The notes under the pieces: model-generated
Database searches by the model: none
Told to the model about the DNA's origin: nothing
What the model saw: the letters and a program-made list of their open reading frames with translations, nothing else
Part shown: positions 17,368-25,816 of the stretch, piece by piece
Layout of the letters: each line of letters opens with the position of its first letter
Numbering within the stretch: the first letter of the stretch is position 1
Position numbers and translations under genes: made by a program
Assembly (NCBI GenBank): GCA_902790625.1
Contig: CADASP010000027.1
Coordinates: forward strand, 1-43,863
DNA length: 43,863 bases
Origin: an uncultured Prevotellaceae bacterium
GTDB taxonomy: Bacteria; Bacteroidota; Bacteroidia; Bacteroidales; Bacteroidaceae
Reading direction: 5' to 3'

Positions 17368-20300
17368 TTACAGGTTCACTTGCATGCCCACCGTGACGGC
17401 CTTGGTGATAGGATAGTCTTCGCCACGTGGCTGGAGCGATTCGGGATCCCAGATGGAGAACTTCTTGTGGAGGAAGAACAGGTTGGATGCCGACACATAG
17501 AAACGCACGTTCTGGAAATGAACTTTGTTCACGATGGTCTTCGGTACGGTGTAGCCGATGTCGAGGTTCTTCAGTCGCAGGTAGCGTCCGTCGCGCAGCC
17601 AGAAGGTGCTGTTGCGAAAGTTGTTGGCGTTGCCGCCATAGCTCAGTCGTGGGTAGTCGGCATTCACGTTCTCGTTGGGCTGCAGACCCAGCATCTGAGC
17701 CGTCTCGGTGTCCACCCAGCGGTTCTCCAGCAGTCCCTTGAACACGTTGCCCCACTGGCCTTCGCTGAAGGCATAGACATTCTTGCCGTAGGTCATGAAG
17801 GTGCTCTTGCCGGCTCCCTGGAAGTGGAGGTTGAAGTCGAAGTTCTTCCACGTCACCGAGAGGCCCAGGCCATAGATGAGGTTGGGGCGGTTGGTGGCAC
17901 CGATGGCGCACTCGTCGCCGCCGTTGATGATGCCGTCGCCGTTCACGTCTTTGTACTTGATGTCGCCGGGTTGCACTGGGCCGAAGGTCTGTGTGGGCGA
18001 GTTGCGTATGTCGTCATAGTCCTTGAACAGGCCCAGGGCGATGAGTCCGCGCACCTGGTTCACACGATAGCCGTGCTGGTTCTGATAGGGGTAGACGTTG
18101 TTCTCCTCGTCGTAGTCGCCAATCTCGTTCTTCGAGTAGGTCATGTTGCCACGCACGGTGATGCCCACGTCGCCGAGGCGCTGTTCATAGCGGAAGTTGC
18201 CGTCGACACCACGCGACTTCACCGAGCCTACGTTGGCACGCGGGTAGTTGTTGTCCCAGTATTCCAGTCCGACGGTGGTGGGCAGGAAGCGGCGCTCCTG
18301 ATAGATGCCGGTGCGCTTCTCGTCGAAGTAGTCGACGGTGAGCGAGAACTTGTTGTTGAACAGCACCAGGTCGATGCCCAGGTCGTTCTTCGTGGCCACC
18401 TCCCAGGTGACACCTTCGCTGGCCACCTGACGGTAGCGGATGCTGGAATAGGTGTTGCTGAAATACTGTCCCCACGAGTAGCCGGCTCCGCTCTGCTCCA
18501 GCGTGTAGAGATAGGGGAAGCGGGTGCTGCCGGTGGCATCGCTACCCACCTTTCCGTGCGAGAAGCGCACTTTGAACATGTCGAGCCATGGTGCCTTCTG
18601 CTTCACCCAAGGCTCCTCGCCGATGTTCCATGCCAATGACCAGGCGGGGAAGAAGCCCCAGCGGTGACCGTCGGCAAAGTTCTCCGAGCCGTTGTAGCCG
18701 AAGTTGTAGTCGAAGAAATAGCGGTACTTATAATTATAGGTGAACTGTGCGGCCAAGCCTTTGTTCTTGCGCGACACCGAGTTCTTCACGTCGGTGCCCA
18801 GGTTCTGTGTGGATATCTGCTGGTCTTCGGTATATTTCACGTTGACACCCAGATTGTGGTCGCTGAAGAGCGAGCGGTCCCAGTGGAGCAGCAGGTCGAG
18901 GAACTCGCGGCGCCAGCCGTCGTTGCTTGTCGTCTGCTCCATGTCCTTGGCATTCTGCACCATCTGGAAGTCCAGCTCACCCGTCTCGGTGTTGCGCGAG
19001 CGGGCACTGTAGAGGGCGGGCAGGTGGTGCAGGTGGATGGCGTTCTGGTTGTAGGTGTCGAAGCCAAAGCGGCCCGTGAAGTGCAGTCCCTTGGTGATGA
19101 AGCCCAAGTCCTGCTCCAAGGTGATGTTTGTCTGGATGTTGTTGTTCCACTCGTTGTTGTAGCCCGTCTGCGTAGAGCTTACCCAGGGGTTGATGTAGTT
19201 CTCGTCGAGGGTGTAGGTGATGACACCGTCGCGCTCCTCGGCATTGAACACACCCTTGGCGGGATAGAATCCATTGCTGTACATCACGGGGGTGTAGAGG
19301 GCATTGTAGCCGAAGAGCTGTCCCCACACCTTGTCGTCGCCGATGCCCGGTGAGTTGCGCTTGTTCAGGTTGCCACCGATGCCGAGCTTCAGCAGCGTGG
19401 TCTTCGTCACGTCGATGTCGACGTTCATGCGATAGTTCCAGCGCTTGTAGTTGGCGTTGGTGTCATACTTCTTGCGCAGCGTCTCGTCGGTCTTATACAT
19501 TCCCTCGTCCTCGGTGTAGGCCATCGACACGTAGTAGCGTGCCGTCTCGCCACCGCCGCTCAGGTTCAGGTTGGCGCGGTAGCTCAGGGCGCCGTCCTTC
19601 AGCAGCAGGTCCTGCCAGTCCACGTTGGGATAGAGGTCGGGGTCGAGGCCCTCGCGGATGATGTCGAGTTCCACAGGCTGGTAGAGCACGCCGAGGTTGC
19701 GGGTGACGCGTGCCTCGTTCAGGTAGTTGGCATACTGGAATCCGTCGACAAACTCGGGCGTGATGGTGCGGGTGTTGTAGGATGTCTCCACCTTGCCGTT
19801 GATTTGCACCTTGCCGGCCTTGCCGTGCTTTGTGGTGATGAGCACCACGCCGTTGGCACCCTTCGAGCCGTAGATGGCCGTGGCCGATGCGTCTTTGAGC
19901 ACGGAGAAGTTCTCGATGTCCTCGATGTTGATGTCGTCGATGTTCTCGCGCTCAAATCCGTCGACGAGGATGTAGGCTTTCGAGCTGGCTCCGAAGGTGG
20001 AGATGCCACGAATCCAGAACTCGCTGGTGTTCTTGCCAGGCTGGCCCGATGACTGGAAGGCCATGATGCCGGGCACGTTGCCGGCCAGCGTGTTCGTCAG
20101 GTTCGATGTGCTGTAGTGTTTCAGGTCTTCCACCTTCACGTTCGACACGGCACCCGTGACGGTGAGTTTCTTCTGGGTGCCCATACCGGTGACCACCACC
20201 TCGTCGATGGCCTGCTTCACATCCTCCTGCATGACGATGTCGATGCGGGTCTTGTCGCCCTTGACAAGCACCTCCTGCGTCTTGAAGCCGATATAGGAGA

Positions 20301-20517
20301 ACTGCAGGGTGCGGTATTCCTGCACCTTGATGGTGTATTCGCCGTTGAAGTTGGTGATGGTTCCCAGTCCTTTCGAGTCTTTCACGATGACGCTGGCTCC
20401 GATGACCTCCTCGCCGTTGGCGTCGGTCACACGGCCCGTGATGGTCAGTTCCTTTTGCGCCAGGGCCGAGAGCGTCGAGCCCAGCACGAGGAATAGCGTT
20501 ATGATATATCTCTTCAT
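17368..20517 (-). CDS. susC-like: SusC-family TonB-dependent oligosaccharide transporter
   Basis: 1049 aa, typical for SusC. Signal peptide (MKRYIITLFLVLGSTLSALAQ), then a carboxypeptidase-regulatory-like beta domain (about 25-105: ITGRVTDANGEEVIGASVIV), a TonB-box/SusC signature (DEVVVTGMGTQKK, near 118), a plug domain (about 125-235: GISTFGASSKAYILVDGFER, VLKDASATAIYGSKGANGVV), and a 22-strand-type barrel to the C-terminus. It forms the outer-membrane import complex with SusD downstream, powered by TonB. The 71-base gap before it has no clear promoter of its own, so it is read with the two upstream genes. Transport of mannan oligosaccharides is inferred. Confidence 0.96.
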   Translation of the reverse strand: MKRYIITLFLVLGSTLSALAQKELTITGRVTDANGEEVIGASVIVKDSKGLGTITNFNGEYTIKVQEYRTLQFSYIGFKTQEVLVKGDKTRIDIVMQEDVKQAIDEVVVTGMGTQKKLTVTGAVSNVKVEDLKHYSTSNLTNTLAGNVPGIMAFQSSGQPGKNTSEFWIRGISTFGASSKAYILVDGFERENIDDINIEDIENFSVLKDASATAIYGSKGANGVVLITTKHGKAGKVQINGKVETSYNTRTITPEFVDGFQYANYLNEARVTRNLGVLYQPVELDIIREGLDPDLYPNVDWQDLLLKDGALSYRANLNLSGGGETARYYVSMAYTEDEGMYKTDETLRKKYDTNANYKRWNYRMNVDIDVTKTTLLKLGIGGNLNKRNSPGIGDDKVWGQLFGYNALYTPVMYSNGFYPAKGVFNAEERDGVITYTLDENYINPWVSSTQTGYNNEWNNNIQTNITLEQDLGFITKGLHFTGRFGFDTYNQNAIHLHHLPALYSARSRNTETGELDFQMVQNAKDMEQTTSNDGWRREFLDLLLHWDRSLFSDHNLGVNVKYTEDQQISTQNLGTDVKNSVSRKNKGLAAQFTYNYKYRYFFDYNFGYNGSENFADGHRWGFFPAWSLAWNIGEEPWVKQKAPWLDMFKVRFSHGKVGSDATGSTRFPYLYTLEQSGAGYSWGQYFSNTYSSIRYRQVASEGVTWEVATKNDLGIDLVLFNNKFSLTVDYFDEKRTGIYQERRFLPTTVGLEYWDNNYPRANVGSVKSRGVDGNFRYEQRLGDVGITVRGNMTYSKNEIGDYDEENNVYPYQNQHGYRVNQVRGLIALGLFKDYDDIRNSPTQTFGPVQPGDIKYKDVNGDGIINGGDECAIGATNRPNLIYGLGLSVTWKNFDFNLHFQGAGKSTFMTYGKNVYAFSEGQWGNVFKGLLENRWVDTETAQMLGLQPNENVNADYPRLSYGGNANNFRNSTFWLRDGRYLRLKNLDIGYTVPKTIVNKVHFQNVRFYVSASNLFFLHKKFSIWDPESLQPRGEDYPITKAVTVGMQVNL

Positions 20518-20588
20518 ATTTTGAATTGCGGATTACGAATGACGATGATAGCTTTCCGGGTTATTCGGATGTAGCGGTGGCGCATTCT

Positions 20589-22331
20589 TCAGTTTTCATT
20601 TGCTTCGAGGTTCTCTTCCATGGTGATGGTGCGTATGGCGAAGTTGCTGGTGTCGAGGATGTAGAATATCAGCGTGTTCTCGCCCGTGATGGCATCGCGG
20701 TGCACATCGTTTACCAGTCCGGTGGGACGGTGGAAGCGTGCGAAGTCGCGCAGCTCGCCGTTCTCGTTGCCGTAGGTGTTGCCGTCGGCGTGTGTGGCAA
20801 AGCCGCCGCCAGCGTAGGTCTTTACTATACCCTCGGGGGTGAGCAGACGGATGGCATCGTTGCGGCTGTCGCAGAAGTAGAAGTCGTAGATGTCGTCGCG
20901 TCCCTCAGCCTCGTATTGGTCGTTCTTCACGAAGGTGCCCTGATAGGGTCGTCGCAGCAGTGCCGAGAGTCCCACGCCGTCGGTGAAACCTTCGCGCGAC
21001 ATGTCGCCGGCTATGCGGTAGGGAGCCGAGAATCGGTGCGTCTGCTCGTTATAGTCGGTGCGCAGGATGTAGTTGCGGTTGATGACCACGATGTAGGCAT
21101 ACTTGCCACTGGGGTGTATGTCGATTTGGAACTCCCAGCTCACATCCTGCACGGTGAAGAGCTTCTCGAAGGCTCCCGTGCCGGTGCTGCTGCCAGTGTT
21201 CAGGTCGTAGAGGTTCTGGTTGGCGTAGGGGCTCCAGCTGGTGCCCGAGCCGCCCAGCGTGTCGGGCAGCTGCGTCTCCCAGTATTTGCTCATGTCGAGG
21301 CGCAGCACCTCGCCCTGTGCGAAGCTGGTGAAGTACAGCTCTCCATTGGGATGCAGCGAGGCACCGTTGCACTGGCGGTAGTTGGCCAGCTGTCGCACGG
21401 TGGAGCCGCTGCTGAAGTTGCCTTCGGGGTCGCGGTCGACGATATATACCGAGTTGGCTCGATAGTTCGGGTCGTCGTTGTCGGCCGAGATGATGAGGTG
21501 CTCGCGCCATTTCTTCTGGTCGGCGGTGGCGGTCTTGTCCCATCCCTCGGGGGCGTAGCCGCTCTTCATTCCCGTCTCCTCGTCGACGACGTAGTCGAAG
21601 CTGCCGTCCTCGTTATACATGAAGGGGTCTACGGCGAAGTCGATGGTGCGCAGTCGCTGGTTGGCAAACTTGCTCAGTGGCAGGATGGTCTGCACTGTGC
21701 GCTCCTTCAGGTCGATGAGCTGTATGCCGTGGGCCACGGTGCCGAAGTGCGGCTCCTGGTCGTAGACCACGAAGAGCTGGTTGTGGTTGTAGGGCGAGAA
21801 CTGCATCACGCCGTCGTTCTTGAAGCCGCTGCAGTCGTCGAACGAGCCGTCGACCCACACGGCGTCGGCCTCGCGGTCGTAGCTCTTGCCGCAGAGCTTG
21901 CCCACCACCATCTTGCGCTCATACTCGAAGCGGTCGGCGGCTTTGCCCGTCTGCTTGTCGACGGTGACCTGCACCGAGGCGAAGAGTCGGTTGCCCTCTA
22001 TCTGGTCGTAGGCGGCACCGGGCAGATAGCAGTAGATGGCATTGTTCTTCACGCTGACCAGCACGGCCTCCTTGCCGCCGATGTTGACGTGCACCATCGA
22101 CGAGTCGTTGCCGAAGTTCTGGCCGAGGATGACCACCTGCTGGCCCACGCTGCCCTTGGTGGGTGTGAAGCTGCTCACGGTGACGGGCTTCGACGGGTCG
22201 TAGGGTGCCGATGTCTGCACGCCGTAGTAGTCTTCAACGGTGGTCGATGACTCGCAGGAGGCGAGGGCTGCCACGATGAGGCAGCATAGTATGCCAGCCG
22301 CTGTCAAGGTTTTCGTTCTTATCGTTCTCAT
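20589..22331 (-). CDS. IPT/TIG plus NHL-propeller surface lipoprotein
   Basis: 580 aa. A lipoprotein signal ends AALASC. An IPT/TIG immunoglobulin-like domain (about residues 47-135: VSSFTPTKGSVGQQVVILGQNF) precedes a region with NHL/beta-propeller character (about 150-575: NGELYFTSFAQGEVLRLD, YDFYFCDSRNDAIRLL, HRPTGLVNDVH). IPT-NHL lipoproteins recur next to SusC/SusD in Bacteroidetes and are regarded as surface glycan-binding proteins. It starts 15 bp after the DUF4965 gene and lies 71 bp before SusC. No catalytic motif was seen. Mannan binding is inferred from position. Confidence 0.75.
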   Translation of the reverse strand: MRTIRTKTLTAAGILCCLIVAALASCESSTTVEDYYGVQTSAPYDPSKPVTVSSFTPTKGSVGQQVVILGQNFGNDSSMVHVNIGGKEAVLVSVKNNAIYCYLPGAAYDQIEGNRLFASVQVTVDKQTGKAADRFEYERKMVVGKLCGKSYDREADAVWVDGSFDDCSGFKNDGVMQFSPYNHNQLFVVYDQEPHFGTVAHGIQLIDLKERTVQTILPLSKFANQRLRTIDFAVDPFMYNEDGSFDYVVDEETGMKSGYAPEGWDKTATADQKKWREHLIISADNDDPNYRANSVYIVDRDPEGNFSSGSTVRQLANYRQCNGASLHPNGELYFTSFAQGEVLRLDMSKYWETQLPDTLGGSGTSWSPYANQNLYDLNTGSSTGTGAFEKLFTVQDVSWEFQIDIHPSGKYAYIVVINRNYILRTDYNEQTHRFSAPYRIAGDMSREGFTDGVGLSALLRRPYQGTFVKNDQYEAEGRDDIYDFYFCDSRNDAIRLLTPEGIVKTYAGGGFATHADGNTYGNENGELRDFARFHRPTGLVNDVHRDAITGENTLIFYILDTSNFAIRTITMEENLEANEN

Positions 22332-22346
22332 ATCTGTTCTTTTTTG

Positions 22347-24851
22347 TTATTTCAGTTTCTCTTCGAGCACGCGCATCCAGAAGCCGCCGATGACGGAGCG
22401 GGCCTTGAATCCCACCATGTGTCCCGTCTTCGTGTCGTACCAGTCGCTGGTGGGCACGCGGCTCTCGGTCTCGTTCATATAGAGGTAGATGGGTTCCACA
22501 AATCGCAGGAACGTCTTGGTGTCGCTGGCCATGGCGGCGGTCCACATAATCCAGTCGTTCTTGGTGTAGTCCTTGCGGATGTCGAGTGGCAGGCCATATT
22601 TGTTCTGCTTCTTCAGGTAGTACTGCACGTCGCGCTCCATGGTGCCTGTGGCGAAGACGTTGGTCTTCCACAGCTTGTCCCACACCATGTTATATTTCTG
22701 GCTCCAGGTGTTCTTGCGGTCGAATGCCAGGCGGTAGTGGTCGCCCTCGCGTGCGTCCTTCTCCCACTGCTGTGCCATCTCCTTGGCGCGGGCCATGTAT
22801 CTGTCGGCCACGCTGTTGAGTCCTTTCATGCGTGCCATCTCGGCATATCCTGCTACGCCCATGATGGCCTTGATGCTCAGGTTGGCGTTGTGCGCCCAGT
22901 GTCCGGCGAAGTCGTCGGTGCAGAGCTGGTTGGCGGGGTCCTGTCCGTTCTCCGATAGGTAGTCGGCCCAGGTGGTGATGATGTCCCAGTACTTGTCCAC
23001 GTAGTTGGCGTTGCCGTCGAGCTTGCAGAGCTGTGCGGCCAGTGTGAGCATGTTGCCGGCCTCCTCCAGCGGCATGTCGCCGCCATACACCTGTCCGTTG
23101 GCGATGGGGTAGGTTCCCAGGTCGTGTGCGGCGAAGGGCTTCGTCCATCGGCCTGAGAGCGAGTAGTCGAAGATGGAGGTCATCATGGCCTTCTGCAGCT
23201 CAGGGTTGTAGCATAGGAACAGTGGTGCCTCGGGATAGGTCAGGTCGACGGTGTTCACGCAGCCGTTGGAGTTGTTCTCCTTCGAGAAGAAGAGCAGGTT
23301 GCCCTCGTCGTCCTGGAACAGCTTGTGTGCGGCAATGACGTGTCGGTAGCTGGCCGACAGTATCTCGGCGTAGTGCTCGTTTCCAGCAGCGAGTCCGTCG
23401 TCGTAGATCATCTTGTCGAACTCGCGGCAGCGCCTCATGATGTTCTGATACTGCGAGGCCATGCGGTTGAACATCTGGAAGATGCTCACCGTGCCGCCGT
23501 GCGCCCAGTAGGCCTTGTAGCGCTTATACATATACTCTATGTCCTGTATCTCGTCGTAGCCCATCATCATGAAGCTGGCGGCCTGTCGTGTCCTGCCAAA
23601 GTTGTGGGTGTAGCCCAGCAGGGGCATGGAGGAGGCCGTGGAGCAGTCGTAGCTGCCCACGCTCTGTGTAGTGCCCGTGGCGGCGAACTGCTCGCGCATC
23701 TCTGCAGCCTTTCCCAATGACACGGTGCCGTTGACGGCCGAGATGTAGAAGTAGCCCCAGTCGATGCAGATGCCGTCGCCCTTCTTGGCCAGGATGGGCT
23801 GGTCGACGGTGCCGGTGCATACATACTGCTGCTTGCCGCCCTCGGTCAGCCTGGAGCGTGTGGGCTGGCTCACCTTGTTCAGCGCCATCTCGGGCGTGGC
23901 GGCGATGAGCAGCTGAACGTCGTGGTCGCTGCCGTCGGTGCTGCGCACCTGATAGGAGATGTAGTTGATGGGCGACGAGAGCAGGTCGTAGTCGTCAATC
24001 AGCATGGGTGCTGTGAAGACCACGTCCAGCTCCACCGGCCCGCATATAAATGTATAATAGGTGTTGGTTGCCAAAACGCTGACCGACTTCTGCTCTGCCG
24101 TCTTGATGGCCGCCGAGCTTTGGCCGATGTTCCTGAACAGTCCGAAGTCGGTGTAGGCCCCTCCGGTGGTGTTGTGGCAGTGTGCGGCGATGACGTTCTG
24201 GCCCTCGTGCAGCAGGGCCTTCAGCTTGCCGTCGAGGTGCAGCTGCACGCCCTCCACCCACGTCTCGCCGGTGTCGGCCACCTTGGTGCCGTTGATGTAT
24301 AGCTCAAACACGTCGTCGTGCGAGTACACCATGTAAAGGTCTTCCTGCAGGTCGTCGGCCTTCAGGTCGATGGTGCGCCGCACGTAGAGGTCGCTGTTCA
24401 GGTCGCTCCAGTGTGTGCGCACGAAGCTCAGGTCGGGGCTTCCCCATGCGGCCTTCCCGCGCTGCCAGCCCCTTGGCTCAAAGCCGGGCTTCATCCATCC
24501 TGCGGGCTGCTGCGGCTGTCGGCTGTAGTCGGCCTCCCACGCCTCTTCGTCGGCCATGGGTATGATGCTCTGCAGGATGGCACGGTCGGCACCCATCCAG
24601 CGGTAGGTGGTGCCGTCGACGCGCACGAGGCCCTCTAAGGGCTTCTCGTCGCCAGTCCAGTGGCGGGTGGTGCCGTCGGTCAGCTTGTCGTAGGGCGACC
24701 AGACGCTGAAGTAGGGGTCGCTCACCACCAGCGGCACCGAGGGCAGCCGCAGGTTCGTGGGCTGGTAGGGGGCGAAGAGGCTGCTCGTCTGTGCCAAAGC
24801 CATGACGGCCCACAGCCCCACCATTGCGAAGAAAGTCAGAATCCTTTTCAT
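22347..24851 (-). CDS. Glutaminase-like DUF4965/DUF1793 protein with inserted jelly roll
   Basis: 834 aa; signal peptide MKRILTFFAMVGLWAVMALAQ. The N-terminal DUF4964/DUF5127-type block starts near residue 38 (PLVVSDPYFSVWSPYDKLTD). At about 120-240 a GH2-like jelly-roll segment interrupts it (LYVRRTIDLKADDLQEDLYM, FELYINGTKVADTGETW, VIAAHCHNTTGG). The DUF4965 part (about 380-560) has SKENNSNGCVNTVDLTYPE and the DUF1793-type helical part (about 560-830) has CTDDFAGHWAHNANLSIKAI. The family is named for fungal glutaminase GtaA, but its (alpha/alpha)6-like fold and frequent PUL location suggest a glycan-active enzyme. I cannot name the reaction. First gene of the operon, 15 bp before the IPT lipoprotein. 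Confidence 0.75.
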   Translation of the reverse strand: MKRILTFFAMVGLWAVMALAQTSSLFAPYQPTNLRLPSVPLVVSDPYFSVWSPYDKLTDGTTRHWTGDEKPLEGLVRVDGTTYRWMGADRAILQSIIPMADEEAWEADYSRQPQQPAGWMKPGFEPRGWQRGKAAWGSPDLSFVRTHWSDLNSDLYVRRTIDLKADDLQEDLYMVYSHDDVFELYINGTKVADTGETWVEGVQLHLDGKLKALLHEGQNVIAAHCHNTTGGAYTDFGLFRNIGQSSAAIKTAEQKSVSVLATNTYYTFICGPVELDVVFTAPMLIDDYDLLSSPINYISYQVRSTDGSDHDVQLLIAATPEMALNKVSQPTRSRLTEGGKQQYVCTGTVDQPILAKKGDGICIDWGYFYISAVNGTVSLGKAAEMREQFAATGTTQSVGSYDCSTASSMPLLGYTHNFGRTRQAASFMMMGYDEIQDIEYMYKRYKAYWAHGGTVSIFQMFNRMASQYQNIMRRCREFDKMIYDDGLAAGNEHYAEILSASYRHVIAAHKLFQDDEGNLLFFSKENNSNGCVNTVDLTYPEAPLFLCYNPELQKAMMTSIFDYSLSGRWTKPFAAHDLGTYPIANGQVYGGDMPLEEAGNMLTLAAQLCKLDGNANYVDKYWDIITTWADYLSENGQDPANQLCTDDFAGHWAHNANLSIKAIMGVAGYAEMARMKGLNSVADRYMARAKEMAQQWEKDAREGDHYRLAFDRKNTWSQKYNMVWDKLWKTNVFATGTMERDVQYYLKKQNKYGLPLDIRKDYTKNDWIMWTAAMASDTKTFLRFVEPIYLYMNETESRVPTSDWYDTKTGHMVGFKARSVIGGFWMRVLEEKLK

Positions 24852-25178
24852 CTAATAATAATAGTTGTATTTAGTTGTTCATTAATATAGTCGCCTCTCT
24901 TTCCTTCAAACAATCTTTCACCTTAAAAAGAACCAATACATCCATCTACTGCTACTATCAAATTAAAACACTACTTTACATTAATAACCTTTATTTACTA
25001 ACTTGTCTATTTGGAAAACCGTTTGCAAAATAACAGCTTTTTTTCCATTTCGATGGACAATTATCAGTCAAAACAAAGAAAAATCTGTTCAAACGCATTG
25101 AGAAGTGAGAAGTGAACTTTATTTCTCATCGAGGTCTCCCCGCCGCTCCCGATGAGATAGGCATATAGAGTGAAAACA
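24852..25178. other. AT-rich leader of the mannan operon
   Basis: No open reading frame of note. This must contain the operon promoter on the minus strand, yet no exact TAnnTTTG is present. The nearest sequence is a shortened TAATTTG (reverse complement of CAAATTA at about 24959-24965). The absence of a consensus core promoter would fit activator-dependent control, for example by an AraC-type output domain, but that is inference. Confidence 0.4.
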
Positions 25179-25268
25179 GGTTGGCAGCGGCCGCTGCCAT
25201 CATTGTTCGCGCTCGCTGCCATCATTGGCAGCGGCCGCTGCCAATCATGGCGGCGACCGCTGCCAACC
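25179..25268 (-). repeat. GC-rich palindromic repeat element, copy B (inverted to copy A)
   Basis: Begins GGTTGGCAGCGG and ends CGCTGCCAACC. It holds two perfect GGCAGCGGCCGCTGCC palindromes and a diverged third (GGCGGCGACCGCTGCC). Its reverse complement shares 37 identical bases with copy A, the same CTTTTTAGG-like left flank, and a further diverged 60-70 base flank. It is upstream of the first gene of the mannan operon, whereas copy A is downstream of the last. Confidence 0.85.
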
Positions 25269-25389
25269 TAAAAGTCACGGTGTTTTTCCCCTCCGCCGTC
25301 GCCTATTCCCTATTTCCCGTGGTCTGAATACGCCAATACGACATCTGAAAAACAGGGAACAACAAGAAATGAAAATAAATGGAGGCCGA

Positions 25390-25690
25390 GAATTCTTGCG
25401 TCCCGTTGGTAACGGCGAAGGTCGAGCGCGTGTAGCGTCGTAGACCTGGATTTATTTGCCTACGGCGTAACACGAATATCCGTGAATATTATTTGGCGCA
25501 GCATTCATGATTATTCGTGAGTCATTCATGCACATTCGTGTAGCGTCGCAGACAAAAAATTTTATTTGCCTATGGCGTAACATGAATGTGCATGAATGAA
25601 TCGCGAATGTTCATGAATGCTTCGCGACGTTCTTCTGCGCGGTAGCCGCTCGGCTCTGCCGCTTGCTACCAACGGGACGCAAGAAATTCT
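25390..25690. repeat. About 300-bp inverted-repeat element with internal direct repeats
   Basis: Terminal arms CTTGCGTCCCGTTGGTA (25395-25411) and its perfect reverse complement (25667-25683) are 289 bases apart end to end. Inside are two direct units, each starting TGTAGCGTCGYAGAC and continuing TTTATTTGCCTAYGGCGTAA (about 25431-25490 and 25539-25600), plus several ATTCATGAATR/ATTCGTGAAT palindromes. The right end runs into ATTCTTC heptamers. No plausible protein is encoded. It looks like a non-autonomous, MITE-like or structured intergenic element. Confidence 0.7.
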
Positions 25691-25757
25691 TCATTCTTCA
25701 TTCTTCATTTAAATAATCTTCACTCTTCACTTAAAAACGAACTTTCGCCCCGTTTTC

Positions 25758-25788
25758 TTTGCCGTCTGAAAAATAAGTTGTAAATTTG
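25758..25788 (+). promoter_or_regulatory. Bacteroidetes-type promoter of the GH43-fold lipoprotein gene
   Basis: A -33 TTTG at 25758-25761, a 19-base spacer, and a -7 TAAATTTG at 25781-25788 match the TTTG/TAnnTTTG pattern with correct spacing. It predicts a leader of about 25 bases before the ATG at 25817. This is the best-formed promoter in the window. Confidence 0.65.
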
Positions 25789-25816
25789 CCCCGCCAATCA
25801 TAAAACGACGATAGCC

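Noticed and set aside
25430..25620. Possible CRISPR-like array in the ATTCATGAAT-rich stretch
   Set aside because: Only two longer repeat units, irregular spacing, palindromic filler and no cas genes; it fits an inverted-repeat element better.
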